Shown here: positions 1 through 8,530 of the stretch, one piece after another
Position numbering within the stretch: position 1 is the stretch's first letter
Layout: the number at the start of each line of letters is the position of its first letter
NCBI RefSeq assembly: GCF_010095445.2
Contig: NZ_WFGV02000004.1
Span: forward strand, 124,001-188,000
Source of the DNA: Pseudomonas sp. TNT3
GTDB lineage: Bacteria; Pseudomonadota; Gammaproteobacteria; Pseudomonadales; Pseudomonadaceae
Length of the DNA stretch: 64,000 nt
Direction of reading: 5' to 3'
Program-made: the position numbers and the translations under genes
Notes under the pieces: generated by a model
Database searches by the model: none
Told to the model about the DNA's origin: nothing
Seen by the model: only the letters and a program-made list of their open reading frames with translations

Positions 1-233
1 ACCACGGCCGGGTTTTCCAGCAACGCGGCCAGCGGCTGCCAGTTGTCGATGGTCAGCGGGTCAATCAGGTAAGCGCGTACGCCATCACCGATCTGCAGCA
101 GGCCTGCAATCGGATAAAAGGTGTCGACCCGCATGAATTCGGTGTCGAGGGCAACGAATGGCAGTTTCTGCCACTCGGCGCAAAACTGACCGAGGCTATC
201 GTTGTCGCGAATCCAGTGAATATCGATGGCCAC
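1..233 (-). CDS. rnd: Ribonuclease D, N-terminal part (cut by window edge)
   Basis: Only the first 77 codons are present; the gene runs off the left edge. The start is a GTG at 231-233 and the protein begins V/M-A-I-D-I-H-W-I-R-D. The first DEDD exonuclease motif is visible as A-L-D-T-E-F-M-R, giving the metal-binding Asp and Glu of this 3'-5' exoribonuclease family, followed by Y-P-I-A-G-L-L-Q-I-G-D-G. RNase D trims tRNA and other structured RNA 3' ends. The call rests on the motif and overall similarity; the HRDC domain lies outside the window. Confidence 0.9.
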   Translation of the reverse strand, partial: MAIDIHWIRDNDSLGQFCAEWQKLPFVALDTEFMRVDTFYPIAGLLQIGDGVRAYLIDPLTIDNWQPLAALLENPAV

Positions 234-254
234 ACGGCTCTCCCTTGAAGAATG

Positions 255-300
255 GCGCGCAGTATATATCGCGACCGGCGATTTCCGCGCATCCACTGAA
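255..300 (-). promoter_or_regulatory. Probable rnd promoter region
   Basis: On the minus strand a TATACT/TATATA-type -10 box lies at about 261-266, 28 bases before the rnd GTG start. No convincing -35 was found at ideal spacing, so the promoter is an inference from the -10 alone. Confidence 0.35.
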
Positions 301-356
301 CAAGAGCTTTAGCGAAAAGACGCACCTGGCAGCAAGAAATGTCTGACAGGCGGGCG

Positions 357-1019
357 TTAACTAGCCTTACGAAGGACGTAGACCCGCATCCCCATGCAAC
401 CGGGCAGATAGTCCTGATGACTGAGGATGCGCAAACCGGCTTCCTTGAACTGGGCTTCTACCTCGGCCCGACTGACCGATCCTTGTGCGGGTGAGACCTG
501 CGAGCGGGACCGCAGCCCCTTGAATAGGGCTTCGACCCGCACCGCGACAATGACCGTATCGCGACCGACCCGATGAAACTCCTTGAGCATGGCCAACCGA
601 TACTCGGCACCGTCGATGTGCTGAAAAAGTTGCATGCAAAAAATGCTGTCGACCGCGTTCGCTGACAAGCCGATCGAAAACGCAGAACTCTGAAACGTCT
701 TGATCCGTTTGAGCACGTCGTGCGGATGATGGGTCTGGGCGTGATTGAGCATGTCCTGGGACGGATCGCAGGCAAGAATCACCCGGTTGGCATGTTCGGC
801 CAACACTGGCCAGAACCGCCCCGCACCGCAGGCCACATCCAGGATCAACCCCGGTTCGCCCGCCACTTTCAACGCGTGACGCACCAGTTGCTCCGAGCGC
901 CAGAACGTCAAACGCTCCGCCAGACCACGCGGTTGCGCCTGTCGGCAGACGCGGGCATGTTCCTCGTCGTAGCGCCGGGCGAACTCAAGCTCGACAGCAG
1001 AGGGTGGCAACGCGGACAT
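357..1019 (-). CDS. Class I SAM-dependent methyltransferase
   Basis: A 220-residue protein with the SAM-binding motif I I-L-D-V-A-C-G-A-G-R-F and an acidic motif II end (A-C-D-P-S). The substrate is unknown. I chose the ATG at 1017-1019 because a GAAGAG ribosome site sits 8 bases upstream; an ATG two codons earlier is too close to it. The gene follows eptA by 70 bases in the same direction and may be cotranscribed with it, but nothing in the sequence ties it to lipid A. Family-level assignment is solid, function is not. Confidence 0.8.
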   Translation of the reverse strand: MSALPPSAVELEFARRYDEEHARVCRQAQPRGLAERLTFWRSEQLVRHALKVAGEPGLILDVACGAGRFWPVLAEHANRVILACDPSQDMLNHAQTHHPHDVLKRIKTFQSSAFSIGLSANAVDSIFCMQLFQHIDGAEYRLAMLKEFHRVGRDTVIVAVRVEALFKGLRSRSQVSPAQGSVSRAEVEAQFKEAGLRILSHQDYLPGCMGMRVYVLRKAS

Positions 1020-1089
1020 GTGCATGACTCTTCGGGAAATAAGTACCGGCCGCCGATTAGCGGCCGTCGCGTGAAAAAAGGTCGAGCAC

Positions 1090-2739
1090 TTACTCTTTGG
1101 CCAGCACGCCATCGATCACGGCGCCGCGGCAACCGGCGAACATATCCAGGTCCTGGTTGTAGACCTTACTGCTGACCTCCAGTAACCCGAGCATCGAATG
1201 AAACAGGTTGTCCTGGCTCAAGGGCTTTTCCCGACTCAGTTGCAGGCAATGGGTATCTACCGAGAACGACTTTTGATAACTGTCGGAGAACCAGGCCAGC
1301 ATGGCCACGCGCTTCTGTTGTTCCGGCGCCAGCATGTAAGGCGTGCCGTGAAGGAACAGGTTGTACTCGCCCAGGGATTCTCCGTGGTCCGACAGGTAGA
1401 GCATGGCGGTGTCCACTTTGTCCTGGTTGCTACGCAGCACATCAATCAGTGACGACAGCACATGGTCGGTATAGACCAGCGTGTTGTCGTACCCGTTCAC
1501 GATACTTTCGCGACTGCAATTGTTCAGCGCATTGCTTTCACAAACCGGTGTGAAGCGTTCGTACTCTTTCGGATAGCGCTTGAAGTATTCCGGACCGTGA
1601 CTGCCCATCTGGTGAAGGACCAGCACGGTGTCCTTGTCCAGGTTGTCGATGAAATGCTGCAGACCCTGCAGCAGAATCTCGTCGCGACACTCGCTATTGG
1701 CGCACAGCACCGGGTCTTTCAGTTTGCTCACATCGTCAAGGGTGACGCGGTCGCACGTACCCTTGCAGCCGGATTGATTGTCACGCCAGATCACGTCAAG
1801 GCCCGCCCGTTTGAGCACGTCCAGCAGGCCTTCCTCGTTTTTCGCCTTGCCGGCGTTGTAGCCCTTGCGACCCATATTGGAAAACATGCAGGGCACCGAA
1901 ACGGCTGTTTCCGTACCGCAGGAATGCACATCGGTGAAAGCAATCAGACCTGGCTCTTTATCCAGTTTTGGTGTGGTATCGCGGTCGTAACCCAGGATGC
2001 CGAAGTTTTCCGCCCGAGCACTTTCACCCACCACCAGCACGGTGAGGGATTTGCGCCCGTGGGTTTCCCAGGCCGGATTGCGCTGGGCGTCTTCGCCGAT
2101 CTTGACGAAGGGTTGCCGAGCCGACACGACTTGCTCGCGCAGAAAGCCCACTGACGCACCAATGTAGTTACTCGGTACGACCATCAGGCGCAATTCATGG
2201 TGATTGCGAAACAGCGAGGACAGGCCTTGGTAGTTAATCAGAGCGATACCGCCGATGACGGCAATCGACGCAACGCTGACCAGCACTTTGCTGACTAACT
2301 CACGGTGCCAACGACGGTAATCAACCGGAACTTTCCATAACAACCAGGACGGTAAAACACCGAGTAAGAATATATAAACCAGCAACTTTATTGACAGTAA
2401 GTCACGCACTTCCGTGGCGTTGGTTTGTGCAAAGTTACGCAGCATACCGATGTCCATCAGTACGCCATATTGGTTCATGAAATAAGCCACGCCGGCACTG
2501 CACATAAAAATCAGCGTCAACACGGGCTTCAATACCGGCCTAAAGGCCAGCAGGGTCAATACGATGTTGAAAGCCGCCAGGATCATCACCCCGAACGCCA
2601 CGCGCATGACGATGCCCTTACCGTCTGAGCTGGTGATGTCGAACAGGTGCTGCCAGAGCACGACATTGCAAGCCGTTAACAAAAACGCGCTGGCAATCAG
2701 AGTCACCCACTCGGGGCGAACGGCTTTTAACTTCAACAT
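1090..2739 (-). CDS. eptA: Lipid A phosphoethanolamine transferase (EptA family)
   Basis: A 549-residue inner-membrane enzyme with about five N-terminal membrane segments (first ~200 residues) and a periplasmic sulfatase-fold catalytic domain. Visible landmarks are G-E-S-A-R-A-E-N-F at about 238, the nucleophile threonine region S-C-G-T-E-T-A-V-S at 273-281, H-G-P-E-Y and S-D-H-G-E-S-L-G-E-Y near 450, and several paired cysteines typical of the family. It transfers phosphoethanolamine from phosphatidylethanolamine to lipid A phosphates, lowering affinity for cationic peptides. Length matches EptA/MCR-type enzymes. No pmr-type two-component genes lie beside it, so its regulation is not visible here. 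Confidence 0.88.
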   Translation of the reverse strand: MLKLKAVRPEWVTLIASAFLLTACNVVLWQHLFDITSSDGKGIVMRVAFGVMILAAFNIVLTLLAFRPVLKPVLTLIFMCSAGVAYFMNQYGVLMDIGMLRNFAQTNATEVRDLLSIKLLVYIFLLGVLPSWLLWKVPVDYRRWHRELVSKVLVSVASIAVIGGIALINYQGLSSLFRNHHELRLMVVPSNYIGASVGFLREQVVSARQPFVKIGEDAQRNPAWETHGRKSLTVLVVGESARAENFGILGYDRDTTPKLDKEPGLIAFTDVHSCGTETAVSVPCMFSNMGRKGYNAGKAKNEEGLLDVLKRAGLDVIWRDNQSGCKGTCDRVTLDDVSKLKDPVLCANSECRDEILLQGLQHFIDNLDKDTVLVLHQMGSHGPEYFKRYPKEYERFTPVCESNALNNCSRESIVNGYDNTLVYTDHVLSSLIDVLRSNQDKVDTAMLYLSDHGESLGEYNLFLHGTPYMLAPEQQKRVAMLAWFSDSYQKSFSVDTHCLQLSREKPLSQDNLFHSMLGLLEVSSKVYNQDLDMFAGCRGAVIDGVLAKE

Positions 2740-2838
2740 GATGGTTGGCTGTTCCTGAAAGAAGTGCCTGCGGTAAATGTGAAAATTTCATTTATCGCGA
2801 CAGCACCAACTTTAGGCAGCTAACCATCAATTTTTTGT

Positions 2839-2865
2839 GAAAAAGAAGCCAACAATTAGTTGGCT
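2839..2865 (-). terminator. Rho-independent terminator after the glutamine-synthetase-like gene
   Basis: A 7-bp stem (AGCCAAC/GTTGGCT, arms 2847-2853 and 2859-2865) with a 5-base loop is followed on the minus strand by TTCTTTTT. It sits 53 bases past the stop at 2918 and before eptA, so it probably separates the two transcripts. Confidence 0.7.
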
Positions 2866-2917
2866 GATGGCACTAGGCCAAAACTTTTAACTTATTTGAG
2901 AATTGTTCAGCTTCTGT

Positions 2918-4306
2918 TCAGGCCTGGTGCAAGTACCAACGCCAATCCTGCTCCCCTACCTCGCCCATGAACTGCCGATACTCGGCACGTTTCACCGCCA
3001 GGTAAACACCGAGGAACTCGCCGCCGAAGGCTTCACGGGCCCACGTCGAACCTTCGAGTGCCCGCAAGGTGGTCAGCCAATCGGTCGGCAGCAGTTCCGT
3101 CGCCTGGGCGTAACCGTTGCCCTCCACCGGCGCACCAGGGTCGAGTTGTTCACGAATGCCACGATGAATACCGGCCAGAATCGCTGCAGCGGCCAGGTAA
3201 GGGTTGGCGTCGGCGCCACAGATGCGGTGCTCGATGTGGCGTGAGAACGCTGGTCCGCCGGGCACGCGCAAACTGACGGTGCGGTTGTCCACGCCCCAGG
3301 TGGCCGCCAGCGGCGCATAGCTGTTGGTCTGGAAGCGGCGGTAAGAGTTGGCGTTCGGGCAAAACAACAGCAGCGAGTCGAGCAAGGTACTGAGCATTCC
3401 GCCGACCGCGTGTTTAAGCAGCGGCGTGCCGTCGGGGGCTTCGCTGGCGAACAGGTTGTTCCCGTCCTTGTCCGCCAGACTGACGTGCATGTGCATGCCA
3501 GTGCCAGCAAGGTCATCGAAGGGTTTGGCCATGAAGCACGCGGTCATCCCGTGCTTGTGCGCGACACCCTTGACCAGTCGTTTGTAACGCACCGCTTCGT
3601 CCATCGCCTGCAAGGCATCCGTGCGGTGTTCGAGGGTGATTTCCACTTGCCCCGGCGCGTACTCGGAGATCGCCGTGCGGGCGGGAATGCCCTGGAGTTT
3701 GCAGGCACTGTAGAGGTCGGCCAGGAACGGCTCGATCTGCTCCAGTTCACGCAGGCCATACACCTGAGTGCTGCGCGGGCGACCACCATCGACGTCTCGC
3801 GCAGGTTGCGGACGACCGTTGCTGTCGCGCTGCTGATCCAGCAAATAGAACTCGAGTTCCGCCGCCATGACCGGGTAGTAACCGTCGGCCTGCAGGTCTT
3901 CGATGACCTTCGCCAGTAAATGCCGTGGATCGGCAATGGTCGCCGGCATCCCCTCTGTCGGGTGCATGCTGACCTGCACCGCCGCCGTCGGGATCAAACG
4001 CCACGGCATGCGCGTCAAACTGCCACTGACCGGGTATGCCCGACAATCGATGTCGCCCACGTCCCACACCAGGCCAGAGTTTTCAACGTCATCGCCATTA
4101 ATGGTCAGTCCCAGAATGGTGCTCGGCAACGGCCGCCCGCTGTCGTACACCGCCAGCAGTTCATCGCGATGGAGCAACTTGCCCCGCGGGACGCCGTTGT
4201 TGTCGACGATGAACAGCTCGAACATCTCGATATCCGGGTTTTGCTCCAGAAAGGTCAGGGCTTCTTGTTTCGTGGCGAAGGGAGTCGTGGCACTGCTCAT
4301 GGACAT
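2918..4306 (-). CDS. Glutamine synthetase family: probable gamma-glutamylpolyamine synthetase
   Basis: A 462-residue member of the type I glutamine synthetase fold: an N-terminal beta-grasp part followed by the catalytic domain, with M-A-A-E-L-E-F-Y-L (metal-binding Glu), G-T-G-M-H-M-H-V-S, N-S-Y-R-R-F and a later R-I-C-G-A-D-A-N-P-Y. It lacks the adenylylation loop region of true GlnA and resembles PuuA/SpuI-type enzymes that ligate glutamate to putrescine or other amines as the first step of polyamine catabolism. Substrate is inferred from family. A second ATG at 4300 has better spacing from the AAAGAGA ribosome site than the annotated first ATG. No other puu/spu genes adjoin it. Confidence 0.78.
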   Translation of the reverse strand: MSMSSATTPFATKQEALTFLEQNPDIEMFELFIVDNNGVPRGKLLHRDELLAVYDSGRPLPSTILGLTINGDDVENSGLVWDVGDIDCRAYPVSGSLTRMPWRLIPTAAVQVSMHPTEGMPATIADPRHLLAKVIEDLQADGYYPVMAAELEFYLLDQQRDSNGRPQPARDVDGGRPRSTQVYGLRELEQIEPFLADLYSACKLQGIPARTAISEYAPGQVEITLEHRTDALQAMDEAVRYKRLVKGVAHKHGMTACFMAKPFDDLAGTGMHMHVSLADKDGNNLFASEAPDGTPLLKHAVGGMLSTLLDSLLLFCPNANSYRRFQTNSYAPLAATWGVDNRTVSLRVPGGPAFSRHIEHRICGADANPYLAAAAILAGIHRGIREQLDPGAPVEGNGYAQATELLPTDWLTTLRALEGSTWAREAFGGEFLGVYLAVKRAEYRQFMGEVGEQDWRWYLHQA

Positions 4307-4667
4307 TCTCTTTGTTTGCGTTTCAGGCGAGCGCGCAGGCTAGGCCCGGTAGATCTCGAGGAAAAGCTCAAGACCTGTAGGAAAAATCAACGGCAAACGC
4401 AGGAGTCCGGCGGGCGCGCGTGACGGCAGTGCCACAGCGCCCAGAAGGCTAGATCGGATGGAAGTGTGACGGCGCAACCGTCCATAGAAGAGACCGCAGA
4501 GAACAGATGACCAGCAGCGTCACACGGGTGGTTGCGTCGTTCAATCGGCATTTGAAGAACTTTGGGTGCGGATTGGCTAAACAATCAAAAGCCACTGCGC
4601 CCTGTAGCCGCTGCCGAGCCTGCGTTATGGCGTTATGACGTTTTGGCTTTGGGGCGTCGTGGCTTTG

Positions 4668-4812
4668 TGTAGCAGCTGCCGAGCCTGCGAGGCTGCGTCC
4701 GGCTGCGAAGCAGTCGTGAAATCAGACGATGCGTCATTCAGGTGGATCGCGTCACCTGGGTTGCGACTGCTTCGCAGCCGGACGCAGCCTCGCAGGCTCG
4801 GCAGCTGCTACA
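4668..4812. repeat. Perfect inverted REP pair (REPIN-like)
   Basis: The 49 bases at 4668-4716 recur as an exact reverse complement at 4764-4812, separated by 47 bases. Each arm begins TGTAGCAGCTGCCGAGC and contains its own imperfect palindrome. A truncated, diverged third copy lies at 4603-4624 in the orientation of the first arm. The same family recurs at 18158-18290. REP elements are mobilised in trans by RAYT transposases; none is in this window. Confidence 0.9.
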
Positions 4813-4823
4813 GGTACGGTGTT

Positions 4824-4895
4824 GTTTTCATGGGCGGTGGTGTTCTCATAGACGGTGGTGTTTTCATGGGCGGTGATGTTTTCACGCGGGGTATT
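4824..4895 (+). repeat. 18-bp tandem repeat, four copies
   Basis: Four consecutive imperfect 18-base units start at 4824, 4842, 4860 and 4878, each of the form GTTTTCATGGGCGGTGGT. Copies 1 and 3 differ at one base, copies 2 and 4 are more diverged. The block ends 89 bases before the MFS start, so it lies in that gene's upstream region. It is not a CRISPR: there are no spacers. Confidence 0.85.
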
Positions 4896-4984
4896 TAGTT
4901 TTTAAATAGTGGTGCGGACTTTCTGATTTGCGGCGTTTCGGCCCTCGCGCGCCTAATCGTTTCTTTTCATTCAAGGTCCGATTG

Positions 4985-6169
4985 ATGGAACACGTTCGCG
5001 CAATCACCCGCCCCGCTGCCTTGCTGATGTTGGGCATTGTCCTCGTCGCCCTTAATCTGCGCCCTTCCATGGCCGCCGTCGGTCCTCTGCTGTCAGCCAT
5101 TCGCGGCGACATCGACTTGAGTTTCAGCCTGGCGTCATTACTCACCATGCTGCCGGTGATGGCGATGGGGCTGGCCATGTTCTTCGGCATCAAAGTCAGC
5201 CAGCGACTGGGCGAGCAGCGCACGGTGGTGCTGTCGTTATTGATCATCGGCCTGGCCACCGCGTCACGCCTGTTCCTCGATTCTGCGGCGCAACTGATCC
5301 TCAGTGCCGTGATTGCAGGCGTCGGTATCGCCTTGATCCAGGCGCTGATGCCGGCGCTGATCAAATCCCGTTTCCGCGATAACGTTGCCCTGTGCATGGG
5401 CCTCTACGTCACCTCGGTCATGGGCGGCGCCGCCATCGCCGCCTCCTTTGCACCCTTGGTGATGGCGCGCACTGGCAGCTGGCGCATGGGCCTGGCGATC
5501 TGGGCCGTACTGGCGCTGGTGGCATTGCTGTTCTGGATTGCACAGCCCGCGCAGAGTCCTCCGCTAGAATCGAAACCCTCCAGCAATGCCCCCTTTTTCG
5601 GCAATTCCCGCGCCTGGTTACTCGCCATCTTTTTCGGCCTGGGCACGGCTTCCTACACCTGTGTGCTGGCCTGGCTGGCGCCGTATTACGTGGAAAAAGG
5701 CTGGAGCGAACAAAACGCCGGATTGCTGCTGGGATTCCTCACCGCCATGGAAGTGATATCCGGCCTGGTGACGCCCGCCATTGCCAACCGCAGTCGTGAC
5801 CGACGTCTGGTGCTGGTGGTGTTGCTGGTGCTGATCATGGCCGGTTTCTGTGGACTCATCCTCAGCCCGCAACACCTGAGCCTGTTGTGGCCCTGCCTGC
5901 TGGGGCTGGGTATCGGCGGACTGTTCCCGATGAGCCTGATCGTATCGATGGATCACCTGGACAGCCCCCAGCGCGCTGGTGGCTTGACCGCGTTCGTACA
6001 AGGCATCGGCTACCTGATCGCCGGCCTGTCACCGCTGATCGCCGGACTGATCCGCGATCAGCTCGGCAGTTTCGAATGGGCCTGGTGGTCGCTGACCGGG
6101 GTCATGGCGTTGATGATCCTGATGGTCCTGCGTTTCGATCCGCGGCATTACGCCCGCCACATTCACTGA
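4985..6169 (+). CDS. MFS transporter, CynX/NimT family
   Basis: A 394-residue, roughly 12-TM major facilitator. It opens with the family's typical A-L-N-L-R-P-S-M-A-A-V-G-P-L stretch at about residues 21-34, as in CynX/NimT-type transporters of cyanate, nitroimidazole and other small solutes. I start at ATG 4985, preceded by AAGG at suitable spacing; a frame-open upstream ATG at 4928 lacks support. It is followed 15 bases later by an EamA transporter, so the pair is probably cotranscribed. Substrate unknown. Confidence 0.85.
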   Translation: MEHVRAITRPAALLMLGIVLVALNLRPSMAAVGPLLSAIRGDIDLSFSLASLLTMLPVMAMGLAMFFGIKVSQRLGEQRTVVLSLLIIGLATASRLFLDSAAQLILSAVIAGVGIALIQALMPALIKSRFRDNVALCMGLYVTSVMGGAAIAASFAPLVMARTGSWRMGLAIWAVLALVALLFWIAQPAQSPPLESKPSSNAPFFGNSRAWLLAIFFGLGTASYTCVLAWLAPYYVEKGWSEQNAGLLLGFLTAMEVISGLVTPAIANRSRDRRLVLVVLLVLIMAGFCGLILSPQHLSLLWPCLLGLGIGGLFPMSLIVSMDHLDSPQRAGGLTAFVQGIGYLIAGLSPLIAGLIRDQLGSFEWAWWSLTGVMALMILMVLRFDPRHYARHIH

Positions 6170-6184
6170 CCGGGGAGCACCTGC

Positions 6185-7105
6185 ATGAAACATCCTTTCG
6201 CCAGCGCCCACCTCGGCATGCTGCTCTGGGCGCTGCTGATCGCGGGCTCGTTTTCGGCGGCGGCGCAGGTCAGTCAGGCCATCGACCCGATCCTGCTCAC
6301 CGCCCTGCGCCTGCTGCTCTGCGCCGTGGTGTTCCTGCCGCTGTTGCTGTTCAAGGGCGACACCGTCATGACCGTCCGAGGACTGATCAGCCACGCCGCG
6401 CTCGGCTTGTTGCTGGCGGTGTATTTCGGTTCGCTGTTCGAAGCGCTGCGCTACACCTCGGCGGTGAACACCGGAACGATGTACACCCTGGTGCCTCTGT
6501 TGACCTTGCTGTTTGAAGCCGTACTGATGCCCGACGAGCGCCAGAAACGCCAAGTACTGCCGATGCTGATATCGGCCGGCGGCGCGGTGTTGCTGGTGCT
6601 CAAGGGGGCCGGTCCCGGCGAATGGCCGTCGCTCTACGCGATGCTGGTGTATGGCGTGGGTTGCCTGGCGATGGCGCTTTACTCACCCCTGAGTCAGCGG
6701 CTCAAAGCCAACAATCTGAAAGGGCGCGGGCCGGTGGCCATGACCTTCTGGAACATGCTGTTCGGCGCCGTGTTTTTGTTGGCATTGTGCGGATTCAGCG
6801 GTGGCTGGCGTACGGCGACATTGCTGACCTTCAACGACCTTTACTGGCTCATTTACCTGGCGCTGTTCGCCACCCTCGCCACCTTCTGGCTGTTGCACCG
6901 GGCCATCGGCGTCATCGCGCCCTCCTCGGTCATTTCCTACATTTACCTGAGCACACTGTTCATCACGCTCTTCCATTGGTTGTGGCTGCGTCAGTCGCCG
7001 CTGCCCCAGGAAATCGTCGGTGCAGTGCTGGTAGCCGCTGGCATGTTGGCGTTGTTGCTGTCCAGCCGCCGATCACAGCTGAATTCGGACAAAGCGTTCA
7101 CCTGA
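6185..7105 (+). CDS. EamA/DMT family transporter
   Basis: A 306-residue, ten-TM drug/metabolite transporter made of two EamA repeats (about residues 8-137 and 150-292). Such proteins usually export amino acids or small metabolites across the inner membrane. The start is preceded by GGGGAG. It follows the CynX-like transporter by 15 bases and precedes a LysR regulator in the same direction by 73 bases. Two transporters plus a regulator suggest an efflux or exchange unit, but the substrate cannot be read from sequence. Confidence 0.85.
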   Translation: MKHPFASAHLGMLLWALLIAGSFSAAAQVSQAIDPILLTALRLLLCAVVFLPLLLFKGDTVMTVRGLISHAALGLLLAVYFGSLFEALRYTSAVNTGTMYTLVPLLTLLFEAVLMPDERQKRQVLPMLISAGGAVLLVLKGAGPGEWPSLYAMLVYGVGCLAMALYSPLSQRLKANNLKGRGPVAMTFWNMLFGAVFLLALCGFSGGWRTATLLTFNDLYWLIYLALFATLATFWLLHRAIGVIAPSSVISYIYLSTLFITLFHWLWLRQSPLPQEIVGAVLVAAGMLALLLSSRRSQLNSDKAFT

Positions 7106-7178
7106 CTCCTTCGTTCCGTTAGGATCTTTCGCACAGTCATGCGCCCGCCAGTGCAGGACGCGCAGCGAGAGGCAACGG

Positions 7179-8111
7179 ATGCTCAACAGTAACGCGCTTA
7201 GAAAACTCGACATGCAGGACCTCATGGTGTTCGTCGCCCTGTATGAGCAGAACCACGTCACCGGCGTGTCCGAAACCCTCTGCGTCAGCCAGTCGACCGT
7301 GAGTTACTGCCTGAAAAAACTGCGGGCCAGTTTCGACGACGAGTTGTTCATCAACACCCGCACGGGCATGCACCCCACCTGCAAAGCCGACCGCATGTAC
7401 CCGCACGTGCTGAAGATCCTGGAACACATCAACCTGTGCCACGCCGGCGACGCCACCTTCGACCCGACATCGCAACCCGTCACGTTCAACCTCTGCGCAC
7501 CGGAATACTTCGAGCAGTTGATCCTGCCTCGGCTGTTGAAGCGTTTTGCTTCCGCAGATTGGCCGGTGATGGTCAACATGCACAAATTCGACAGCGACAT
7601 TCCGGTTGAAGCCCTGCGTAACGGCAGCCTCGACCTGGTGACGTGCTTCGGCCCGGACTTTCATCGCAGCCACGGCGACTTCAGATCCGAGACCTTGCTG
7701 GAAGATGATCTGGTGTGTGTCTTTGATAGCCGCTTGGCACGCAATGGAACGCGTTTGAGCCTGGACGAATTCGTCGAACGCCGGCATGTGTTCCCGACGC
7801 CGTGGACATCCACTACCAACATGGTCGATGGCTGGTTGGCGCAACAAGGGCAGAAACGGCAGATTGTTGCGCGGGCAAACAGCTATGGCGCGGCCTTGAA
7901 GATGATCACCGGGACGGACTTTGTGGTGACGTTGCCCCGGCGTATACAGCAGGTGCTGGCGAGTGAATCGGGATTTGCTGTCTGCGAAGCCCCGCCAGGG
8001 TTACCGGGGTTCAGCCTTGATATGCAATGGTGTCAGCGCGTGGATCAGGACAACGCCAATCGCTGGTTACGCGAGCAAATCGTTTGGGCATGCGCTGAAC
8101 AACAGGCTTAG
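7179..8111 (+). CDS. LysR-type transcriptional regulator
   Basis: A 310-residue LTTR: N-terminal winged HTH (about residues 10-68, with V-S-E-T-L-C-V-S-Q-S-T-V-S-Y-C-L-K-K-L-R) and a periplasmic-binding-like effector domain. The HTH is close to the NodD/SyrM-like subgroup in form. It may control the two transporters just upstream, which is inference from position. Its stop overlaps the end of the convergent tautomerase gene by four bases, with no room for a terminator between them. Confidence 0.85.
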   Translation: MLNSNALRKLDMQDLMVFVALYEQNHVTGVSETLCVSQSTVSYCLKKLRASFDDELFINTRTGMHPTCKADRMYPHVLKILEHINLCHAGDATFDPTSQPVTFNLCAPEYFEQLILPRLLKRFASADWPVMVNMHKFDSDIPVEALRNGSLDLVTCFGPDFHRSHGDFRSETLLEDDLVCVFDSRLARNGTRLSLDEFVERRHVFPTPWTSTTNMVDGWLAQQGQKRQIVARANSYGAALKMITGTDFVVTLPRRIQQVLASESGFAVCEAPPGLPGFSLDMQWCQRVDQDNANRWLREQIVWACAEQQA

Positions 8112-8473
8112 AGGGTAATCGCCGTCTTGGTATACGACTCCCGATCAATATCCAGAATCTCCACACACACCTGCACTTCCACCCCCGCCGGCCATTCACA
8201 CAGATCCTGCACCACCGCCAGCAGGCTCTCGGACAATTGCAGCTTGATCTGCGGCGAACGTCCGCTGAGCAGCGCGAGCTTCACGTGCACGAACGCTCGC
8301 TCCCCCATTGCCGTGCCCACCTTGAACGTCTCGACCTTTACCGCGCGGCTTTTGATGTCGAATTCAGATGCAAACTGACCGGAACCCACCAACGTGTTGT
8401 TGAGCCGGATCAGGGCCACATCGGCGTTCAGGCCGGGCAGGTTGGCGGTGTATTCCATGTGCAGGTGGGGCAT
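8108..8473 (-). CDS. 5-carboxymethyl-2-hydroxymuconate isomerase family tautomerase
   Basis: A 121-residue protein beginning M-P-H-L-H-M-E-Y-T-A-N-L, with Pro at position 2 that becomes the N-terminal catalytic base after Met removal, as in the HpaF/CHMI group of the tautomerase superfamily. HpaF isomerises a ring-cleavage product in 4-hydroxyphenylacetate breakdown. No other hpa genes are present, so the real substrate may differ. A strong AGGAG site precedes the start. The 3' ends of this gene and the convergent LysR gene overlap. Confidence 0.8.
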   Translation of the reverse strand: MPHLHMEYTANLPGLNADVALIRLNNTLVGSGQFASEFDIKSRAVKVETFKVGTAMGERAFVHVKLALLSGRSPQIKLQLSESLLAVVQDLCEWPAGVEVQVCVEILDIDRESYTKTAITL

Positions 8474-8530
8474 GACGGTGCTCCTGAAGGGTGGCGGAAA
8501 GGTCCTACGTATATCACAGAGTTGTCCGAC

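Larger units (their letters stand above)
4307..4984. other. 678-bp gene-free region with REP pair and tandem repeat
   Basis: No plausible gene. It holds a partial REP copy (4603-4624), a perfect inverted REP pair (4668-4812) and an 18-bp tandem repeat (4824-4895), each listed separately. An 87-codon open frame at 4635-4898 runs straight through the repeats and looks spurious. The remainder (4307-4600) shows nothing I can name; the promoters of the flanking divergent genes must lie within it. Confidence 0.7.

Noticed and set aside
4824..4895. Possible CRISPR array
   Set aside because: Units are contiguous with no spacers, only four copies, and no cas genes are in the window.
4635..4898. 87-codon open frame with a hexapeptide repeat
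   Set aside because: It runs through both REP arms and the 18-bp tandem repeat; the apparent peptide repeat just mirrors the DNA repeat, and the N-terminal part has no protein-like features.
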